This document shows positions 7,025 to 7,083 of a DNA stretch of 7,083 nucleotides, piece by piece. Below the pieces are notes generated by a model. It was not told where the DNA came from. It ran no database searches and saw only the letters and a program-made list of their open reading frames with translations. Origin of the DNA: CBFGWV01 sp965652545 (GTDB lineage Bacteria; Pseudomonadota; Gammaproteobacteria; Competibacterales; Competibacteraceae). The position numbers and the translations under genes were made by a program. Each line of letters opens with the position of its first letter. The stretch's first letter is position 1. Where the stretch lies: NCBI GenBank assembly GCA_965652545.1, contig CBFGWV010000255.1:1-7083 (forward strand), written 5' to 3'.

Positions 7025-7083
7025 TCAACGGTAGACCGGGAAGCGGTCGCACAAGGCCTGGACCTTCTGCGCCACCTGAGCGA
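7025..7083 (-). CDS. glyA: Serine hydroxymethyltransferase, C-terminal end only (partial)
   Basis: Only the last 18 complete codons and the TGA (7025–7027) are in the window. The residues end in VQALCDRFPVYR, the characteristic C-terminus of bacterial GlyA, where an LC-x-x-FPVY pattern is common. SHMT is a PLP enzyme that interconverts glycine + 5,10-methylene-THF and serine + THF. Its position 31 bp upstream of sdaA, and next to the sox genes, agrees with the known glyA–sox clusters of Pseudomonas. It links the two products of sarcosine oxidase to serine. The assignment rests on a short peptide plus gene context, and nothing can be said about its active site or start. Confidence 0.8.
   Translation of the reverse strand, partial: AQVAQKVQALCDRFPVYR

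Overview
The window looks like a high-GC gammaproteobacterium, most likely Pseudomonas or a relative such as Halomonas or Halopseudomonas. This rests on GC-rich third codon positions, Pseudomonas-style SoxBDAG sequences and the glyA–sox gene order. The genus is an inference and was not checked by any search.

Almost the whole window (about 329–7083) is one tightly packed operon read on the minus strand, right to left. The order is the last codons of glyA (serine hydroxymethyltransferase), sdaA (iron-sulfur L-serine dehydratase), then soxB, soxD, soxA and soxG, the four subunits of heterotetrameric sarcosine oxidase. Gaps run from a 4-nt overlap (soxD/soxA) to 31 bp (glyA/sdaA), which suggests a single mRNA. 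No promoter or regulator site is visible inside it, so these probably lie upstream of glyA, outside the window. In P. aeruginosa the equivalent genes answer to GbdR and SouR; whether that holds here cannot be seen.

The genes form a short metabolic line. SoxBDAG oxidises sarcosine (from glycine betaine, creatine or dimethylglycine) to glycine and, with tetrahydrofolate, 5,10-methylene-THF. GlyA joins these two products into serine. SdaA deaminates serine to pyruvate and ammonia. The operon therefore couples N-methyl-glycine breakdown to central metabolism without releasing formaldehyde.

The left end (1–328) has no recognisable complete gene. A plus-strand reading frame, open from the window edge to a stop at 159–161, may be the C-terminus of a convergent gene (weak evidence). 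Directly after it lies a 114-bp element (162–275): perfect 32-bp inverted repeats around a 50-nt core. As plus-strand RNA the core folds into two small hairpins whose loops fit the ANGGAN form bound by CsrA/RsmA proteins. This element is the most unusual thing in the window. From 276 to 328 I see only a weak 6-bp stem-loop (295–313) without a T tract. The usual sox followers purU and fdhA are not immediately downstream of soxG.
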